This document shows, piece after piece, positions 6,522 to 14,933 of a stretch of DNA of 64,000 nt. This stretch comes from an uncultured Prevotella sp. (GTDB lineage: Bacteria > Bacteroidota > Bacteroidia > Bacteroidales > Bacteroidaceae), in the NCBI GenBank assembly GCA_900314935.1, contig OMXE01000001.1, positions 124,001 through 188,000 on the forward strand. The letters run 5' to 3'. Under the pieces are notes generated by a model. The model did not search any database. It was not told where the DNA came from and saw only the letters and a program-made list of their open reading frames with translations. The position numbers were made by a program, and so were the translations under genes. Each line of letters begins with the position of its first letter. Position 1 is the first letter of the stretch.

Positions 6522-8927
6522 ATGAACAGAATGAATTTTAGGCGTTTTGCCATGATGATGGTTGCAGCAATGCTTGCCACAGGAGCATTTGCCAAACGCA
6601 CCTCACCCGATGTTGGTGGAAAGATTGTTGATGAGAACGGGAACCCGATGTCGTTTGTCAGTGTTGTTTTATTGTCTATGCCCGACTCTGTCTTCATACA
6701 GGGATCAGTATCTGACGACAATGGTGAATTCAAACTCATTACTCCCGAGAATCAGGGTATATTGAAAATCTCAAGCATTGGTTATGAAACAATGTATGTT
6801 GCTGTTTCTTCCGATGGCAGCATCGCCGGCGGTTCGGTCATCAAGATGAAGGAGGACAACACTATGCTCAACGAAGTGGTGGTGAAAGGACAGCTGCCCA
6901 AGACCAAGCTGCAGGGCTCTTCTATGGTTACCCAGATACAAGGTTCCGTACTGGAAAAATCGGGTACCTTAGACGAGATGCTTTCCAAGGTACCGGGTTT
7001 GATGAAGGGTAAGGAAGGTATTGAGGTGATCGGCAAGGGCAGTCCGCTCATCTATATCAACGGTCGTAAGCTGCAGGATCAGGACGAGCTGAAGCGCCTG
7101 AGTTCACAAGAAATCATTTCCGTAGAAGTAGATATGAACCCTGGCGCCCGCTACGACGCAACGGTCACCTCTGTGGTACGCATCCGCACCATCAAGCATC
7201 AAGGCGAGGGCTTTGGTTTCACCGCCATGGCGAGCAATAATCAGCAGTTACGTTACGGTCAGAGCGATCCCAATGCGAATTTCAAGGCCAACTACCGCTA
7301 TCGTTCATGGGATTTCTTCGGACAGGTGAATTTCTGGGAGCGCCACAACACGAATGAGTCGTTTGCCTCACAACAGAGTTATTACAAAGACAAGAATGCG
7401 CTTGTTCAGCTGGAGCAGGATAACTGGTTCCGTTCCGATTGGCACGGCTATGGTCTGAACTACATCTTCGGTACCAACTGGCAGATCAGCAATAATCATT
7501 CGGTAGGTTTCCGTGTGCAGTATAACGATAAGCTGTACGACAGGAACCATGCTGACATCCGTACCGACTATTACCGCAATGGGGTGTTCGAGGATCATAT
7601 CGACGGTAAGGAAGCCGAAAAGGGAACACAACCTTATTCATGGCAGGGCAACACCTATTATAATGGTCAGGTGGGTAAGCTGAACATCGACCTCAACGTG
7701 GATTTCTATTCCGATAAGTCGGAAACGAGCGATAAGTCGGATGAGACATATGGCACAGGTCGTGTGAACCATATCAGCAGCACTTCAGCCACTTCCGACC
7801 GTATGGTGGCCGAAAAACTGGTGCTCACCTATCCCTTATGGATTGGTATGCTTGGCGTGGGTAACGAGATGTCGTTTGTGAACCGCAACTCCAGCTATTT
7901 CATTACGGGTACGGCCATTCCCGCTACCAACTCGAAGACCAACGAGCAGAACATCGCTGCCTTCATTGACTATGGCTTCAGTTTAGGAAAGATCGGACAG
8001 GGTAGTATCGGCTTGCGCTACGAGCATGTGGGTTTCGACTACAGGGATCGTCTCAATGCTGAGAGTAATCTGAAGAGATACACCGATGATCTCTTCCCCA
8101 GCATCGCCTTCTCACGGATGTTCGGTAACGTGCAGACCTCCTTGAGCTACAGTAAGAAAACGGTTCGTCCCAGATATTGGCAGCTCAGCAGCGCCATTAC
8201 CTATGCCAACGCTTTCACCATACAGTCGGGCGATCCCACTTTGGAGAACCAGAAGAACCACGAGCTGAACCTGAATGTTCGTTGGAAGTGGATGACCTTC
8301 TCTTCCAGCTGGCAGCGAATGGAGAAGCAACTCACCCAGTGGTCGTTCCTATACAACGACGATGGTGTGATCATGATCAAGCACATCAATCTCGACAAGC
8401 CCATCAACAGGTACAGTGCATTCGTCAATGCCTCTCCCACCTTCGGGGTATGGTCGCCCAGTCTTACCATGGGAATCATCGGTTTCGACACCAAGCTCGA
8501 TCTGGCCGATCCTCGCGAGGCCACAGGCACCCGTCAGGTATGCTACAAGAAACCGTTAGGTATTATGCAGTTCAACAACACCATCCGTTTGAAGCATAGC
8601 TGGCAGTTTGAGCTCGGGTGCGATTACCAGACGCGTGGCGACTATGTGAATATGCATGTCAACTATACTTCATGTGATGTGTCTGCTACTGTCCAGAAGT
8701 GCTGGTTGAAGAACGATGCCCTCTGTCTGCGCGTCTCCGCGTACAACCTGCTGCAGAGCACGAACCAGAATGTAGGTTTGGATTGTGGTTACTACACCCT
8801 CAACCAGTGGACACGTTCAAACAACCATCGTTTGAATATCTCCCTCCGCTATAACTTCAATGCCACCAAGAGCAAGTATAAGGGTAGCGGTGCCGGACAA
8901 GACACCATAGAGCGAATGGGCAAGTAG
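6522..8927 (+). CDS. Outer-membrane beta-barrel protein with carboxypeptidase-like regulatory domain
   Basis: This 801-aa protein has a signal peptide (MNRMNFRRFAMMMVAAMLATGAFA). Residues about 28-115 are a CarboxypepD_reg-like beta-sandwich (GGKIVDENGNPMSFVSVVLLSMPD...). Residues about 120-240 look like a plug domain (TLDEMLSKVPGLM...IYINGRKLQD), and the rest is a long outer-membrane beta-barrel of the OMP_b-brl_3 type found in Bacteroidetes. No SusD-like partner is nearby, so it is not a typical nutrient-uptake SusC pair. Such proteins are often controlled by ECF sigma factors, which fits the promoter motif just upstream. The substrate is unknown. Confidence 0.85.
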   Translation: MNRMNFRRFAMMMVAAMLATGAFAKRTSPDVGGKIVDENGNPMSFVSVVLLSMPDSVFIQGSVSDDNGEFKLITPENQGILKISSIGYETMYVAVSSDGSIAGGSVIKMKEDNTMLNEVVVKGQLPKTKLQGSSMVTQIQGSVLEKSGTLDEMLSKVPGLMKGKEGIEVIGKGSPLIYINGRKLQDQDELKRLSSQEIISVEVDMNPGARYDATVTSVVRIRTIKHQGEGFGFTAMASNNQQLRYGQSDPNANFKANYRYRSWDFFGQVNFWERHNTNESFASQQSYYKDKNALVQLEQDNWFRSDWHGYGLNYIFGTNWQISNNHSVGFRVQYNDKLYDRNHADIRTDYYRNGVFEDHIDGKEAEKGTQPYSWQGNTYYNGQVGKLNIDLNVDFYSDKSETSDKSDETYGTGRVNHISSTSATSDRMVAEKLVLTYPLWIGMLGVGNEMSFVNRNSSYFITGTAIPATNSKTNEQNIAAFIDYGFSLGKIGQGSIGLRYEHVGFDYRDRLNAESNLKRYTDDLFPSIAFSRMFGNVQTSLSYSKKTVRPRYWQLSSAITYANAFTIQSGDPTLENQKNHELNLNVRWKWMTFSSSWQRMEKQLTQWSFLYNDDGVIMIKHINLDKPINRYSAFVNASPTFGVWSPSLTMGIIGFDTKLDLADPREATGTRQVCYKKPLGIMQFNNTIRLKHSWQFELGCDYQTRGDYVNMHVNYTSCDVSATVQKCWLKNDALCLRVSAYNLLQSTNQNVGLDCGYYTLNQWTRSNNHRLNISLRYNFNATKSKYKGSGAGQDTIERMGK

Positions 8928-8955
8928 TTACAAGGGCATGCTGGGCTTCATCACA

Positions 8956-9780
8956 TCATGGCATTTCACCGAATGCTTTTTGGAGAGGTTGTAAGGTGCT
9001 GTAGCACGGATATCCTCTACACTGGTCCAGCCACTGCTTGCGTTCCGGTTCTGACATCTTCTCGATGGCGTAGCGTAAAGCAGTACGAGGCATCTCGTGT
9101 GCATGCTGACGGAGGAACTCGCGCAGCAGATCCATCGATACACGCTTGCCTACTTCGCGCAACATCCACCCCACGGCCTTGTGCATCAGGTCGTGCGGGT
9201 GGTGCAGGTGCATCTCAGCATAACGCAGGCACCACGATGGGTCGCCCTGTTGCGATGTCTTCCAGGTGCATACCATGCTCATGCGTTTCCGCCAAAGGTT
9301 ATCGCTCATGGCCAGTTCGTCCAGCACCTGTCGCTTATAGTTGTCCGTGCCATCCCCTAAATGGGTGGGCAGCAACAGCCAGGAGCCCAAGATCTTCGGC
9401 GCCGACAGATCCACTAAGTCCCAGTTGTTAGCTTGTTCAGCATATTTCAGATAGAGTGTCAGGATTTCATCCCGCTTCTCTATGGCCTTCTCATCCTTTG
9501 CCAACCGCTTTGTACTCAACTTCTCGAACTGCGCAACCAACAAAAGTAATCCGCAGAGTCTCACCTCGTGCCAGTGCGACATCAGCAGTTCCGGCACTTC
9601 CTCCAGCGGTGTGTCCTTGGCCGCCTTCACCACTTCCCTTGTCTGTGGCACCTTCAGTCCTAAGAACGCATCCCCCTCTCCATACTCACCCGGTCCGGTC
9701 TTGAAGAACCGCATCAACACCTGTCGCTGATTCTCGTTTTGCAGCGACTCCATATAGCTTATGATTTCCTTGGCTGTCAT
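8956..9780 (-). CDS. AlkD-like DNA alkylation repair protein
   Basis: I place the start at the ATG at 9780 (MTAKEIISYMESLQ), giving 274 aa; a longer frame to 9834 adds an atypical hydrophobic leader. The protein is entirely alpha-helical HEAT-like repeat in character and matches the AlkD/DNA_alkylation family of glycosylases, which excise positively charged alkylated bases. Supporting segments are KVPQTREVVKAAK, WDLVDLSAPKILGSWL and HDLMHKAVGWMLREVGKR. The gene converges on the beta-barrel gene with a 28-bp gap and is divergent from ridA. Confidence 0.85.
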   Translation of the reverse strand: MTAKEIISYMESLQNENQRQVLMRFFKTGPGEYGEGDAFLGLKVPQTREVVKAAKDTPLEEVPELLMSHWHEVRLCGLLLLVAQFEKLSTKRLAKDEKAIEKRDEILTLYLKYAEQANNWDLVDLSAPKILGSWLLLPTHLGDGTDNYKRQVLDELAMSDNLWRKRMSMVCTWKTSQQGDPSWCLRYAEMHLHHPHDLMHKAVGWMLREVGKRVSMDLLREFLRQHAHEMPRTALRYAIEKMSEPERKQWLDQCRGYPCYSTLQPLQKAFGEMP

Positions 9781-9841
9781 TAAATGCACCACGCTTATTA
9801 ATAATCTTGTACAAAAGTAGTAAAATGTTCGCAATTTTTCA

Positions 9842-9849
9842 TATCTTTG
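9842..9849 (+). promoter_or_regulatory. Putative -7 box for ridA
   Basis: TATCTTTG, an exact match to the Bacteroidetes -7 consensus TAnnTTTG, lies 35 nt upstream of the ridA ATG. The -33 element at the standard spacing is not clear. Confidence 0.5.
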
Positions 9850-9884
9850 CCCTCATTATTACGAATTATTATAGTTTACATGAT

Positions 9885-10265
9885 ATGAAGAAAGTGATTA
9901 GTACCCCCAAGGCTCCCGCAGCCATCGGTCCGTATAGTCAGGCTATACAAGTAGGAAACCTCATCTACACCTCTGGTCAGATACCCATTGATCCAGCCAC
10001 AGGTCAGTTGGTAGAAGGTGGTATCAAGGAACAGACACGCCAGTCGTTGAGTAACATACAGGCCATCCTTCAGGAAGCTGGATTGACCATGGCCAGTGTG
10101 GTGAAGACCACCGTGTTCATGGCCGACATGGCCGACTTTGCCGAAATGAACAGCGTATATGCAGAATTCTTCACCGAGCCGTATCCTGCCCGTTCTGCTG
10201 TTGCCGTGAAGACACTTCCCAAAAACGCATTGGTTGAGATAGAGGTGGTGGCAGAAAAGGAATAG
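9885..10265 (+). CDS. ridA: RidA family enamine/imine deaminase
   Basis: This 126-aa protein begins MKKVISTPKAPAAIGPYSQA at the ATG at 9885; the longer open frame upstream would contain the promoter. RidA hydrolyses reactive enamine/imine intermediates released by PLP enzymes, such as 2-aminoacrylate, and so protects metabolism. The signature regions IGPYSQA, YTSGQIP and PARSAVAV, plus the active-site Arg of the last, are present. Length matches the family. It precedes the arabinofuranosidase by 46 bp on the same strand with no evident functional link. Confidence 0.95.
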   Translation: MKKVISTPKAPAAIGPYSQAIQVGNLIYTSGQIPIDPATGQLVEGGIKEQTRQSLSNIQAILQEAGLTMASVVKTTVFMADMADFAEMNSVYAEFFTEPYPARSAVAVKTLPKNALVEIEVVAEKE

Positions 10266-10311
10266 CATCAACCTCCTCAGATACAGACGCTATATTAAAC
10301 ATAAAGAAAAT

Positions 10312-12762
10312 ATGACTTATAAAAACATGCTTCTCATGGCTGGTTGTGCTATTCTTGCAACAGCCGTCCAGGCACAAGTTACTATAGATATTGATGCTCA
10401 GCAACGCGGACCGAAGGTGAGTCAGATGCTCTATGGTATCTTCTACGAAGACATAAACCACGCGGCCGATGGTGGCATCTATGCTGAACTCATTCGTAAC
10501 CGTTCGTTTGAGGATGGTCCGCGCTATGGCGCACCTGCCGACATGCAGGGGTGGTCAACCTATGCTGCCGCACCTTCGCAACTTACGGCAAGACTCATAC
10601 AGCCTTCGAAAAAGACACCGTTGCTGAACGCTGTGCAGCACAATGCCCTTGAACTCACTATCAAGGCCTCGTCCTCCATGCCTGTTTGTTTGGTGAACGA
10701 GGGTTATTGGGGCATCAATGCCGTGCAGGGGCGTAGCTACCGACTGACTTTCTGGGCAAAGACCCTCAAATACCAGGGTACGGTAAAGGCTACACTCTGC
10801 TCGAAAGATGGCTCACAACTCTATGCTGAGGCTGTCATCAACGGTTTCGCCAGTGGTAAGAATAAGGGATGGAAGAAATATGAGGCGACCTTTACCGCCA
10901 ACGACAATGACCCGCAGGCGCAGTTTGCCTTGGTATTCGATGGGGTAGGACAGGTACAGATAGACATGGTGAGCCTCTTTCCGCCTACGTTCAAGAACCG
11001 TGAGAACGGTATGCGTCCGGATCTGGCCAATATGCTGTGGCAGATGCACCCGAAGTTCATGCGTTTCCCTGGCGGCTGCTTTGTAGAGGGACAGGAGAGT
11101 CCTGACAACGCCTTCCGCTGGGAACGTACCATCGGACCGATTGAGGAACGTGAAGGTCATTGGAACGTGAACTGGGGTTACCGCACCACCGACGGACTGG
11201 GTTATCATGAATATCTGCAGCTGGCAGAGGACTTGGGTGCCAAGCCGCTCTATGTGGTCAATGTGGGATTATGGCACGGGGGTATGACTCCCTACGACAG
11301 TATTCAGCCATGGATTGATGAGTGTATGAATGCCTTGGAGTATGCTAATGGTCCCGTCACATCGAAATATGGTGCCATGCGTGCTAAGAACGGTCATCCA
11401 GAGCCGTTCGGAATAGAATACCTGGAAGTGGGAAACGAAAACAACCAACCCGATCCCCGTCAGCAGAGCGACCACTACTACGAGCGATACGAGCAGTTCT
11501 ACAAAGCAATCAAAGCCAAGTATCCCGAGATGAAGATCATTGGTAATGTGGTGGCGTGGGGCGACGATAACCCCAAGTGGAACAGTAAGCTGCCCGTGGA
11601 TCTGCTTGATGAGCACTACTACCGCTCACCCGACTGGTTTGCCGCTGCCTTCCACAAGTACGACAGCTACGATCGCCAAGGACCGAAGGTCTATGTAGGT
11701 GAATATGCCGTGACTAACGGCTATGGTAACTTGGGTAATATGAACGCTGCGCTGGGTGAGGCTGTCTATATGATGGGAATGGAGAATAATGCTGACGTGG
11801 TGGAGCTGGCCTCGTATGCTCCCATCTTCGTCAACGAGAACGATGCCCGCTGGCGCCCTGACATGATACGTTTCAGCAGCAGTCGCGTCATGGGAACACC
11901 TTCCTACTACGTGCAGCAACTCATGCCGCAGCATCTGGGTACGCAGGTGGTGAAAGTGGTGCAGAACGATCCTTACAAGGACAAAGTGCGCAAACCGCTC
12001 ACGCCGAAGCAGAACCGTGTGGGATTCGGAACATGGAACACACGTGCTACGTTTGAAACCGACAAGGAGGTGGATTTTGTACATGGCGACTGGCAGAAGG
12101 AAGGTAACAACGTACGTCAGACTGGTCGTCAGGATGCTACACTCTGCATAGAGAAGAACATCATTGATAGCGATCACTATACCTGTAAGTTCCGTGCCCG
12201 CAAGGACGAGGGTGCCGAGGGATTCATCATCATCTTCAACTATGTGGATGAAAAGAACTACTGCTGGGTGAACTTCGGTGGATGGACGAATACACAGCAT
12301 GCCATTGAGCAGATTAGCAATGGTGGTAAGTTGCTTGCCGACAGCAAGCGGGGACGTGTAGAGTCTGGGCGCTGGTATGATGTCACCCTACAAGTGGCAG
12401 GCGACAGTGTGAAAGCTTGGCTCGACAATGAGTTGGTGTTCAACACGGTACTGAAGCACGATGAAACCAAGGGAATTTTCTCATCGGCCACTATTGACGA
12501 CGCTACGGGTGAGCTCATTGTGAAGGTGGTCAACACCAGCGATGCTGCCACTACCGCCCGTCTGAACCTGAAGCATTTTACGCCGGACTGTGCCCGCGTA
12601 GTGCGCCTGGCAGCCAACGATGGTATGGAAGAGAATACGCTCCAAGCACCTACTACCATTCATCCTGTAGAGCAACTGCTCTCACCGGAGAATGGCAGTG
12701 TATGGCTTGATGTTCCCCCTTACTCGCTGAACATCGTCAGGATAAAGGAGGTTGGTAAGTAA
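10312..12762 (+). CDS. Secreted GH51 alpha-L-arabinofuranosidase with extra domains
   Basis: This 816-aa enzyme has a signal peptide (cleaved around AVQA-Q) and probably removes arabinofuranosyl side chains from arabinoxylan or arabinan. The N-terminal part (LYGIFYEDINHAADGGIYAELIRNRSFED) is typical of GH51. Residues about 75-225 form an inserted carbohydrate-binding-like beta-sandwich. The catalytic barrel spans about 235-540, with acid/base Glu376 in EVGNENN and nucleophile Glu464 in YVGEYAVTNG. Residues about 570-690 look like a concanavalin-type beta-sandwich inserted before the C-terminal GH51 beta domain. It converges on the STAS gene with only 3 bp between stop codons. Confidence 0.92.
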   Translation: MTYKNMLLMAGCAILATAVQAQVTIDIDAQQRGPKVSQMLYGIFYEDINHAADGGIYAELIRNRSFEDGPRYGAPADMQGWSTYAAAPSQLTARLIQPSKKTPLLNAVQHNALELTIKASSSMPVCLVNEGYWGINAVQGRSYRLTFWAKTLKYQGTVKATLCSKDGSQLYAEAVINGFASGKNKGWKKYEATFTANDNDPQAQFALVFDGVGQVQIDMVSLFPPTFKNRENGMRPDLANMLWQMHPKFMRFPGGCFVEGQESPDNAFRWERTIGPIEEREGHWNVNWGYRTTDGLGYHEYLQLAEDLGAKPLYVVNVGLWHGGMTPYDSIQPWIDECMNALEYANGPVTSKYGAMRAKNGHPEPFGIEYLEVGNENNQPDPRQQSDHYYERYEQFYKAIKAKYPEMKIIGNVVAWGDDNPKWNSKLPVDLLDEHYYRSPDWFAAAFHKYDSYDRQGPKVYVGEYAVTNGYGNLGNMNAALGEAVYMMGMENNADVVELASYAPIFVNENDARWRPDMIRFSSSRVMGTPSYYVQQLMPQHLGTQVVKVVQNDPYKDKVRKPLTPKQNRVGFGTWNTRATFETDKEVDFVHGDWQKEGNNVRQTGRQDATLCIEKNIIDSDHYTCKFRARKDEGAEGFIIIFNYVDEKNYCWVNFGGWTNTQHAIEQISNGGKLLADSKRGRVESGRWYDVTLQVAGDSVKAWLDNELVFNTVLKHDETKGIFSSATIDDATGELIVKVVNTSDAATTARLNLKHFTPDCARVVRLAANDGMEENTLQAPTTIHPVEQLLSPENGSVWLDVPPYSLNIVRIKEVGK

Positions 12763-12765
12763 ATA

Positions 12766-13071
12766 TTATCGACGAATATCAAATAGTTTGATGAACCCCG
12801 TCATGGTGAGGATCTTGAGTACTTCGCCCTCAACATGGGTTAGTACCAGTTTCCCACCTTTGGCGGCACTCTCTTTCTTCAGCTGAAGCAGTCCGCGGAG
12901 CCCCAGACTGCAGATATAGTCCAACTTGGCACAATCCAGCTCTATAGACTTGTCGGCTTTGCTCATCAAAGGCTTCAGGTCTTCGATGAATTGTGTGGCT
13001 ACGGCAGTGTCGATCCAGCCAGTGAGTGTTCCGAAATAGGAACCGTTCTTTTCAATAATCTCGATATTCAT
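12766..13071 (-). CDS. STAS-domain anti-sigma factor antagonist
   Basis: This 101-aa protein is a stand-alone STAS domain of the SpoIIAA/RsbV type. The segment LDCAKLDYICSLGLRGLLQL holds the conserved serine (SLGLRGL) that a partner kinase phosphorylates to inactivate the antagonist. It is the last gene of a three-gene minus-strand set with the SLC13-like permease and the SpoIIE-kinase fusion, so kinase, phosphatase and target are encoded together. Which sigma factor or other target is controlled cannot be told, as no sigma gene is nearby. Confidence 0.88.
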   Translation of the reverse strand: MNIEIIEKNGSYFGTLTGWIDTAVATQFIEDLKPLMSKADKSIELDCAKLDYICSLGLRGLLQLKKESAAKGGKLVLTHVEGEVLKILTMTGFIKLFDIRR

Positions 13072-13113
13072 ATTGTAGTATTTTTAAGTTTCTGTTCACT
13101 ATTCATTGTTCCC

Positions 13114-14913
13114 TTACAAGGGAGTGAGTGGATAAATGATATTCACGATCAGAATATTGGCGGCGAGGATGATGAGATTCATCAGCAGACCGATACGCAT
13201 GAAGTCGCTGAACCGGTAACCGCCAGGACCATAGACCAGCATGTGCGTGGGGGAGCCGATGGGTGTGGCAAAGCTGGAACTGACACTTACCATCAGTGCG
13301 ATGAGGAACGGATAGGGCTCATAACCTAACTTCTCTGCCGCCTGGTACATAATGGGGAAGAACATCGCTCCGGCAGCGGTGTTGGAGATGAATTCTGTGA
13401 TGAATGTCCCCACGAAACAGATGGCGGCCATGACCACGATGGGGTTGGTGCCACAGACATCGAGAATACCGAAGGCCAAGCGCTCGGCAATGCCCGTCTT
13501 CTGGATGGCCAAGCCCAGCACTACAGAGCCCGCAAACACCATCAGGATCTCCCAGTTGATGGCCTTCATGGCCTGGTCGACATTGCAACAACGGAATACC
13601 AACATGGCGATGGCTGCGAGGAAGGCACATTGCAGGAGCGGAATTACATTCAAAGCCGACAGCACCACCATGGCAATCATGATGGTGGTAGATACCAGCG
13701 TTTTCTTCCCGATGTTAGGCACTTGCGCATTATCGAAGAACTGCAGCTGCGAGGCGAAACGTTCGGTGTGGATGTTGACATGAGGTGGGCACTCGAAGAG
13801 CAGGGTATCGCCTGCCTGGAGCACAACCTCGCGCGGTGACTCGTTGATGCGCTTGCCGCTACGGGCCACAGCAACGAGAATCATATTGTTCTCTTTCTCG
13901 AAGTTGGAATTGCCTATCGACGTGTTGATGAGGCTGCTGCCAAAGGTGACATAGGCCGTGCGCAGCTGTCGGTCCTTATCTACTTCGTCGAGTGTGAAGA
14001 TATGGTGGTCGGCATTGACGAATCCATGACTTTTCTTCAAGTCGAGCATCTCGTCGATCTGTCCTGCAAACACCAGGCGGTCGCCACCCATCAGGAACTC
14101 ATCGGCAGGCACCGGTGATACGATCTCGCGGTTATCGTAGTGTATGATTTCTATCAGCGTTCCTCCATGCACATTCATCAACCCCGCCTCTTCGATGGTT
14201 TCGCCAATATGTTTGTTATCAGAGGGCACCAGCAGTTCCACCGTATAGTCGGAGGTGGCTTCGAAGGCCGATTCAGGTGCCTGGCGGTCGGGCAAGAGCT
14301 TGCGCAGGGCGATGATGGAGAGCACGCCGATGCAGAGGCAGAACAAGCCTGGTATGGTGGTGGCCAGCACATTCATGGCAGTACCGGTGCTGTCGGCATA
14401 AAGACCGGATATGATCAGGTTAGGCGGTGTTCCGATCAGCGTACACACGCCTCCCATGCCAGAGGCATAGCTCAAAGGTATAAGTAGTTTGGAGGGTGAG
14501 ATGTTCAGTTTCTTCGACCACATCTTGACTATGCCCACAAACAGGGCAACCACGGTGGTGTTACTGAGGAACGAGCTGAGGGCAGCCACGGGAAGCATCA
14601 ATCGGATGACAGCCTTGAAATAGCTCTTTGGCTGTCCTAACAGATGCTTTACAATCCATTGCAGCACACCCGTATGGGTGAGTCCGGCAACAACGACAAA
14701 GAGTACACCGATGATGACCACCGAGGTACTGCTGAATCCCGAGAATGCCTCCTTGGCATCAAGGACGCCAGTGACAAAAAGAATGGCTATAGCCCCCAGG
14801 AACACAAGGTCGGCCCGCAGCTTGGTGAACAGCAGTACGGTAAACATCGACAGCACGGTGACTATCGTTATCCAGGCATGAAGGGTAAATCCTAAAAATT
14901 CAGTTGGTAGCAT
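13114..14913 (-). CDS. SLC13/DASS-family transporter with two TrkA_C domains
   Basis: This 599-aa inner-membrane protein starts with several hydrophobic helices and contains the SLC13-like motifs SNTTVVALFVGIV and TPPNLIISGL, and in the second half EFISNTAAGAMFFPI and ATPIGSPTHMLVYGPGGY. Two soluble RCK_C/TrkA_C domains (about residues 205-375) sit in the cytoplasmic loop in the middle. Family members carry dicarboxylates, sulfate or other anions with sodium. The ligand here is unknown. It lies between the SpoIIE-kinase fusion and the STAS gene, in a layout suggesting that transport and signalling are coupled. Confidence 0.88.
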   Translation of the reverse strand: MLPTEFLGFTLHAWITIVTVLSMFTVLLFTKLRADLVFLGAIAILFVTGVLDAKEAFSGFSSTSVVIIGVLFVVVAGLTHTGVLQWIVKHLLGQPKSYFKAVIRLMLPVAALSSFLSNTTVVALFVGIVKMWSKKLNISPSKLLIPLSYASGMGGVCTLIGTPPNLIISGLYADSTGTAMNVLATTIPGLFCLCIGVLSIIALRKLLPDRQAPESAFEATSDYTVELLVPSDNKHIGETIEEAGLMNVHGGTLIEIIHYDNREIVSPVPADEFLMGGDRLVFAGQIDEMLDLKKSHGFVNADHHIFTLDEVDKDRQLRTAYVTFGSSLINTSIGNSNFEKENNMILVAVARSGKRINESPREVVLQAGDTLLFECPPHVNIHTERFASQLQFFDNAQVPNIGKKTLVSTTIMIAMVVLSALNVIPLLQCAFLAAIAMLVFRCCNVDQAMKAINWEILMVFAGSVVLGLAIQKTGIAERLAFGILDVCGTNPIVVMAAICFVGTFITEFISNTAAGAMFFPIMYQAAEKLGYEPYPFLIALMVSVSSSFATPIGSPTHMLVYGPGGYRFSDFMRIGLLMNLIILAANILIVNIIYPLTPL

Positions 14914-14933
14914 AGGTTTTCGTTTATTAGGTA

